The notes under the pieces are model-generated. The model ran no database searches and was not told where the DNA came from. It was given only the letters and a program-made list of their open reading frames with translations. 10,736 nucleotides of DNA, taken from positions 1 to 10,736 of the forward strand of contig JAUQWT010000245.1 in NCBI GenBank assembly GCA_030835005.1, written 5' to 3'. This DNA comes from Ignavibacteria bacterium. GTDB lineage: Bacteria > Bacteroidota > Ignavibacteria > Tepidaquicellales > OLB5. The stretch's first letter is position 1. Every line of letters begins with the position of its first letter. The position numbers and the translations under genes are program-made. Shown here piece by piece: positions 6,478-10,736 of the stretch.

Positions 6478-8667
6478 ATGAAACCAAAATTTAATTTTCT
6501 ACCAGTCCTCTTTTTATTCATTGCAGTCTTATCCAGTTCTCAGGATTACTGGCAGCCCATAAACATATACGGCGGTGAGATTAAAGGCTTATCACCAAAC
6601 AGCAGTGGGATTTATGCACTTAGGAGTGATAATGTTTATTTCTCTGGAAACTTTGGAGCTAACTGGACCAAGATTAGTTCAGTAGATTTTTTTGGAATCC
6701 TCGAGTGTGTGAACGCAGCCCAATCAGGATATGTTTTTGTTGGCATGCAGGGTGGAGGAATCTGGTGGACATCAAACAACGGTCAAAGTTGGGACTTTGA
6801 CAGGCTGCATGTAAGCGGGCAGGGCCAGTGGGCAACAGTTTCTGCAATTGGAGTAAATCCTGCAGGGAATATTTTTGCAAGCACTGCTTTGACCGGGCAT
6901 TTCCGTTCAAACAATAATGGTCAAACTTGGGTAATATTTGAAATACAGGGCCTGGACCCATTAGACGGAGTAACAGAATATTCATTCAAACAAAATGATA
7001 AGATATTCATTTCAACTACGAATGGAATATTCAGATCAACAAATGATGGGGCAACCTGGCAGCCTGTAAATTCCTCTGGATTCACAAATACGATCATTGT
7101 TTCTGTATCGGGAAACATCTTTGCCGGTACTAGAAACTCGGGGATAATCTACTCGTCAAATAATGGAGACAGCTGGGTTAGCAGAAACAGTGGCCTTGGA
7201 AACCTAGAAGTAAAAAGCATCAGATCATCTTCCGATGGCAGACTATTTGCAGCAACCAGCGGTGATGGAGTTTACACTTCAACAAATGATGGTATTAGCT
7301 GGTCAAAAACAGGAAACGGGACTGGCAGCTTTGTTAATTCTATTGGTATATTGCCCGGCAGAGTGTTTGCTGGAAGCAGGAATGGTGTAACAAGAACCGA
7401 TGACAACGGAGGTTTGTGGGTTACTTCGAACAACAATATGAGACTTAACTTCGTTAATTCGGTTTGCGCAAAACCCACAGGTAAAATATTCGTTGCTTCT
7501 CAGTGGGCCATATATTACAGTTCAGATAACGGAAATAACTGGCATATACGCACCACTGGCTTACCTGAAGACTATTCGGTTGTGAGTATAACAAAGAACG
7601 CAGCCGGCACAATATACTCTTTGTTAAGGAAACAAATACCAGGAGTGATTTCTACAAGAATATATTCATCTGAAGACGATGGCCAGAACTGGACATACAT
7701 TTCTTCAGATCTTGAATCTAATAATATCAGCAAAATACTTGCTGAAGGCAGCACAATTGCAGCTATTGAAAAGGTTTCCAACACCGCTTTCAAAGTATTT
7801 GTTTCTACTAATTCAGGTAGTGTTTGGCAAAAAAAGCTTGATAGGTCTTCCGTTCTTTTTAAGGATATTTTGATTAATCAGAACTCAGATCTGTTTGTGT
7901 TTTTTCAGGACTTTGGTTTGAATGATTCTTTACTTCGATCAACTGATGCCGGAAATAACTGGCAGTTCTTAACAAGTGCTGTACTTCAATTCTCTCCAAT
8001 TAAATGCATTTCTATAAATCAGGCCAACGGGAATATTTACAGCATTCGCAGTAATAAATTAAGATCTTCAACTGATAATGGAAATTCATGGCAGGGTGAT
8101 AATGTAATTCCCTGGATGAATGGTTTTGTAGTTCCGGGAAGAATTGCTATCAGTCCAACAGATTTAGTTTTTGCAACAACATTTGATGATGGTGTATTTA
8201 TGACTACAGATAACGGAATGAGCTGGGAAAACAACAGCTCTGGGATACCTTATACTTTTAACGGTAATCAGAATGTTTACAGCCAGATCTCGAGCTTTGC
8301 GTTTGACGGAAGCGGATTCATATATGCTGCAACCAGTAATGATGGAATTTACAGAAGTACTCAATCAACAATATCAGTTAATATGATTTCAAGTGAAGTT
8401 CCTGGTGGTTTCTCTCTTCATCAAAATTACCCTAATCCATTTAATCCTTCAACAAAAATTGAATTTGATATACCCTCGGCCGGACACACAGACCTCAGTA
8501 TTTTCGACATTCAGGGTAAAAAGATATTAACGATTGTAAGCACCAAGTTAAATCACGGAAAATATTCTTATATTTGGAACGCTGCAACAATGCCTTCCGG
8601 AGTATATTTCTATGTTATTGCAAGCGGCAGTTTTAAACAAACCAAAAAAATGATACTGCTGAAATAG
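6478..8667 (+). CDS. Secreted Asp-box (BNR/sortilin-like) beta-propeller protein with type IX secretion C-terminal domain
   Basis: The protein has 729 residues. An N-terminal signal peptide (Lys at 2 and 4, hydrophobic 7-18, cleavage likely around SSS/QDYW at 21-22) sends it through Sec. The body carries twelve Asp boxes of the form S-T-N/D-x-G-x-x-W at about 98, 144, 187, 226, 268, 307, 348, 398, 443, 488, 531 and 576, spaced 39-50 residues apart, plus a degenerate one near 56. Each sits at the turn of a four-stranded blade, so this is one large or two stacked beta-propellers. The C-terminus (about 645-729, starting FSLHQNYPNPFNPSTKI and ending KQTKKMILLK) is a type IX secretion sorting domain, which targets proteins across the outer membrane for release or surface attachment. 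No catalytic residues of sialidases are obvious, so binding or structural function is as likely as enzymatic. The stop overlaps the next gene's GTG by one base, implying translational coupling. Confidence 0.9.
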   Translation: MKPKFNFLPVLFLFIAVLSSSQDYWQPINIYGGEIKGLSPNSSGIYALRSDNVYFSGNFGANWTKISSVDFFGILECVNAAQSGYVFVGMQGGGIWWTSNNGQSWDFDRLHVSGQGQWATVSAIGVNPAGNIFASTALTGHFRSNNNGQTWVIFEIQGLDPLDGVTEYSFKQNDKIFISTTNGIFRSTNDGATWQPVNSSGFTNTIIVSVSGNIFAGTRNSGIIYSSNNGDSWVSRNSGLGNLEVKSIRSSSDGRLFAATSGDGVYTSTNDGISWSKTGNGTGSFVNSIGILPGRVFAGSRNGVTRTDDNGGLWVTSNNNMRLNFVNSVCAKPTGKIFVASQWAIYYSSDNGNNWHIRTTGLPEDYSVVSITKNAAGTIYSLLRKQIPGVISTRIYSSEDDGQNWTYISSDLESNNISKILAEGSTIAAIEKVSNTAFKVFVSTNSGSVWQKKLDRSSVLFKDILINQNSDLFVFFQDFGLNDSLLRSTDAGNNWQFLTSAVLQFSPIKCISINQANGNIYSIRSNKLRSSTDNGNSWQGDNVIPWMNGFVVPGRIAISPTDLVFATTFDDGVFMTTDNGMSWENNSSGIPYTFNGNQNVYSQISSFAFDGSGFIYAATSNDGIYRSTQSTISVNMISSEVPGGFSLHQNYPNPFNPSTKIEFDIPSAGHTDLSIFDIQGKKILTIVSTKLNHGKYSYIWNAATMPSGVYFYVIASGSFKQTKKMILLK

Positions 8668-9113
8668 TGAGAACTATGTTAATAACGATCTTAACATTCA
8701 ATCTGAATTATGTATATTCCCAAGACGGATGGGTAATTCAACCAAGCGGCACAACAGTAAATTTGCACAGCGTAAATTTTGATCACGCTACATCAAACCG
8801 TGCCTGGGTTTGCGGCAATTCAGGCACTATCCTTCATACTTCAAATGCCGGAACAAACTGGATAAAGCAAGTAACCGGAACTACTAACGATCTGTATGGA
8901 ATCGCTTGCAAAGAAGATAACGGGTCAGTTATCGCTGTTGGTGAAGGCGGCACTGTTTTAAGAACTACAAATCAGGGTTCAACCTGGGTTAATATCCCTA
9001 CACCCACAACCAGAACCCTGCGCGATATAAGTGATTGGCGCTTCTATGCAGTTGGTGATAGCGGGACTATATTGTTCACGACTTCAGGAGGAGTAACTGC
9101 ACTGCAGAGATAA
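8667..9113 (+). CDS. Short secreted YCF48-like propeller protein, interrupted by a frameshift before its type IX tail
   Basis: The open frame encodes 148 residues. A short signal peptide (MRTMLITILTFNLNYVYS, then QDGW) is followed by three YCF48/Asp-box repeats: WVCGNSGTILHTSNAGTNW (47-65), AVGEGGTVLRTTNQGSTW (90-107), and an incomplete AVGDSGTILFTTSGG (128-142). YCF48-type proteins usually have six or seven blades, so three is very short. The frame stops at TAA 9111-9113 just where the linker to a type IX sorting domain would begin; that domain continues in another frame (9110-9400). The start is GTG 8667, sharing one base with the upstream TAG; ATG 8676 is an alternative but loses the N-terminal Arg of the signal peptide. 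As read, the product would be exported to the periplasm but lack the signal for outer-membrane secretion. A sequencing or assembly error is possible. Confidence 0.75.
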   Translation: MRTMLITILTFNLNYVYSQDGWVIQPSGTTVNLHSVNFDHATSNRAWVCGNSGTILHTSNAGTNWIKQVTGTTNDLYGIACKEDNGSVIAVGEGGTVLRTTNQGSTWVNIPTPTTRTLRDISDWRFYAVGDSGTILFTTSGGVTALQR

Positions 9114-9400
9114 GCAGCGAGGTCCCAACAAATTACAAGCTGTATCAAAATTACCCAAATCCTTTTAATCCCGAAACGATAATAAGATTTGATATTCCAA
9201 GATCATTAAGCAGCCAAAAGACAACTCTTAGAATACACAATGTAAGTGATGAACTTATTACTGAACTCGTCAATATCGAACTTGCTGCCGGAAAATATGA
9301 AGTGAATTGGAACGCCTCTGAATTTGCAAGCGGCATATACTTCTTTACGATAAGCACAGGCAATTACATACTCTCTAAAAAAATGATATTCGCAAAGTGA
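9110..9400 (+). pseudogene. Out-of-frame type IX secretion sorting domain belonging to the preceding gene
   Basis: Reading in the -1 frame relative to the preceding gene gives 96 residues with no start of its own: ISSEVPTNYKLYQNYPNP, then FNPETIIRFDIP, ending YILSKKMIFAK and a TGA at 9398-9400. It is a complete type IX C-terminal sorting domain, close in pattern to that of the upstream 729-residue protein (QNYPNPFNP, FDIP, GKY...W.A...SG.Y.F, KKM). Adding one base near 9108-9111 would join the frames as ...VTALQRISSEVP, a natural linker. The -1 frame is closed by a TAG at 9059-9061, so the shift must fall between 9062 and 9113. I see no slippery heptamer there. Most likely a one-base deletion, real or from the assembly. 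Confidence 0.8.
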
Positions 9401-9461
9401 ATCCTTTTGAATAATTTGAAGCAACGGATTGAAATCTAACTTAACTCTTGCTATAAAGACA

Positions 9462-10736
9462 TTACTTCATTACCTTCGCCAAAAATTTTCCTGTGAATGA
9501 TCTGCTGCTTTTGGCAACTTCTTCGGGAGTACCTTTTGCAACTACTTCTCCCCCTCTGTTGCCGCTATCGGGACCTATATCAATTATATAATCAGCGCAT
9601 TTTATTACTTCAAGATTATGTTCAACTACTACAATTGAATTGCCTTTTGCAATAAGCTCGTTAAAACACTTAAGCAGCTTTGAAATATCATACAGGTGCA
9701 GACCCGTTGTGGGCTCATCAAAAATAAACAGAGTCTTTTCGCCTGCAGACTGGAATGATAAGTGAAATGCAAGTTTTATTCTCTGCGCCTCTCCGCCTGA
9801 AAGTGTTGTAGCTGATTGACCCAGTCTTAAATACCCAAGCCCAACATCATCAAGTATCTTGAGTTTTGAAGTGATCCTTGGATAGTCTTTGAAAAAGACT
9901 ATAGCTTCAGTAATACTAAGCTGAAGCACATCACTGATGTTCTTCCCTTTATATTCAACTTCAAGAATCTCGTTCTTATATCTTTTCCCTTTGCATGTAT
10001 CGCACTCAAGATAAATATCGGCCATGAACTGCATGGCGATCTTAATTACGCCGGAGCCTTCACAGGTTTCGCACCTTCCGCCGGGCACGTTGAATGAAAA
10101 ATTCCCTGCTGAAAATCCCCTGAGCTTTGATGTAGGAAGTGACCCATAAAGATCCCTTATCAAGTCAAATATTTTCATGTATGTAACCGGATTTGACCGC
10201 GGAGAGCGCCCTATTGGAGTCTGGTCAACAAGCTCAATTGCATTAATATGCTGGTTACCCCTTATTTCCCTGTACTGTCCTATTTTTTCATTGTAAATAC
10301 CTTCAATCCTCTTCTTTAATGCACCAAAGAGTATATCGCTGATCAGAGTTGATTTACCGGAACCGCTCACTCCGGTTATACACACAAATATTCCAAGCGG
10401 AATATCAACATCGAGGTCTTTGAGATTATTTTCTGATGCGCCGCGAATTGATATAACATGCCCGTTCACAGCCCGTCTTCTTTTGGGAGTATCGATCTTC
10501 AGTTTGCCTGTTAAATATTTACCCGTTAGTGAATCAACTGCCTTCTTTATGTCTTTTAGTTCACCAGCGAATATTACTTCACCGCCATACTCCCCCGCTT
10601 TGGGCCCGATATCTATCAGGTAATCGCTGGCATTGATCATATCAGGATCGTGCTCAACTACTATTACTGAATTGCCAATATCCCTTAATGATTTAAGTAT
10701 TCTTATCAGCCTGTCATTATCACGCGGATGAAGTCC
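9462..10736 (-). CDS. uvrA: Excinuclease ABC subunit A (UvrA), C-terminal part; 5' end beyond window edge
   Basis: The reading frame is open to the right edge, giving 424 residues of a protein usually about 940 long, so the N-terminal half is missing. At the edge it enters the Walker B/D-loop region of the first ATPase domain (GLHPRDNDRL), then the H-loop VVEHDPDM. Counting from the edge, the second ATPase domain has Walker A GVSGSGKST (122-130), the zinc-finger module with cysteines C222/C225 (CETC) and C245/C248 (CDTC), the ABC signature LSGGEAQR (312-319), Walker B FIFDEPTTGLH (337-347) and H-loop VVEHNLEVI (370-378). UvrA dimers find bulky DNA damage in the cytoplasm and load UvrB for nucleotide excision repair. 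All visible motifs are intact. A methionine at 10638-10640 is internal, not the start. It is convergent with the propeller genes, separated by 61 bp in which I see no clear terminator hairpin. Confidence 0.96.
   Translation of the reverse strand, partial: GLHPRDNDRLIRILKSLRDIGNSVIVVEHDPDMINASDYLIDIGPKAGEYGGEVIFAGELKDIKKAVDSLTGKYLTGKLKIDTPKRRRAVNGHVISIRGASENNLKDLDVDIPLGIFVCITGVSGSGKSTLISDILFGALKKRIEGIYNEKIGQYREIRGNQHINAIELVDQTPIGRSPRSNPVTYMKIFDLIRDLYGSLPTSKLRGFSAGNFSFNVPGGRCETCEGSGVIKIAMQFMADIYLECDTCKGKRYKNEILEVEYKGKNISDVLQLSITEAIVFFKDYPRITSKLKILDDVGLGYLRLGQSATTLSGGEAQRIKLAFHLSFQSAGEKTLFIFDEPTTGLHLYDISKLLKCFNELIAKGNSIVVVEHNLEVIKCADYIIDIGPDSGNRGGEVVAKGTPEEVAKSSRSFTGKFLAKVMK

Noticed and set aside
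6478..8667. Sialidase function for the Asp-box protein
   Set aside because: Asp boxes alone mark many propellers; the arginine triad and other sialidase catalytic residues are not recognisable.
9401..9461. Possible bidirectional terminator between the propeller genes and uvrA
   Set aside because: No inverted repeat of useful length or G/C content was found in these 61 bases.
10638..10640. Methionine codon as the start of a 392-residue UvrA-like protein
   Set aside because: The frame continues upstream with typical UvrA sequence (GLHPRDNDRL... VVEHDPD) to the window edge, so the Met is internal.

Overview
The window is AT-rich bacterial DNA, most likely from the Ignavibacteria or a neighbouring lineage of the Fibrobacterota-Chlorobiota-Bacteroidota (FCB) group. 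The main clue is two C-terminal tails of the type IX secretion sorting type, each with the signature QNYPNPFNP. That exact wording is typical of Ignavibacteria-like genomes. Supporting clues are an AraC regulator with a membrane-embedded sensor half, few recognisable Shine-Dalgarno sites, and several TAnnTTTG motifs of the kind used as the -7 promoter element in Bacteroidota. The assignment is inference; there is no rRNA or other phylogenetic marker beyond part of UvrA.

Layout from left to right. (1) A crotonase-fold acyl-CoA enzyme, minus strand, runs off the left edge (1-800). (2) A 140-bp divergent spacer with candidate promoters on both strands. (3) Four genes on the plus strand: a seven-TM AraC-type regulator (941-2077), a zinc-metallopeptidase lipoprotein of the peptidase MA type (2187-2966), a family 2 glycosyltransferase (3053-3895) and a nitrilase-superfamily amidohydrolase (3944-4807). 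(4) A convergent minus-strand gene for a helical, TPR-like protein of unknown function (4804-6309), whose stop codon overlaps the amidohydrolase stop. (5) A second divergent spacer (6310-6477) holding a near-perfect 21-bp palindrome. (6) Two plus-strand genes for secreted beta-propeller proteins: a 729-residue Asp-box protein with an intact type IX tail (6478-8667), and a short YCF48-like protein (8667-9113) whose type IX tail is present but out of frame (9110-9400). (7) The C-terminal part of the excinuclease subunit UvrA, minus strand, running off the right edge (9462-10736).

The genes do not form one pathway. The two propeller genes form a tight unit of exported, surface-directed proteins. 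The peptidase, glycosyltransferase and amidohydrolase may be co-transcribed but have no obvious shared substrate. UvrA is a housekeeping nucleotide-excision-repair gene. No tRNA, rRNA, CRISPR array, insertion sequence or integrase is visible, and no stretch longer than 300 bases lacks a gene. I found no convincing new multi-gene system. The best leads are the frameshifted type IX tail, the palindrome at 6334-6354, the altered active site of the crotonase, and the uncharacterised helical protein.
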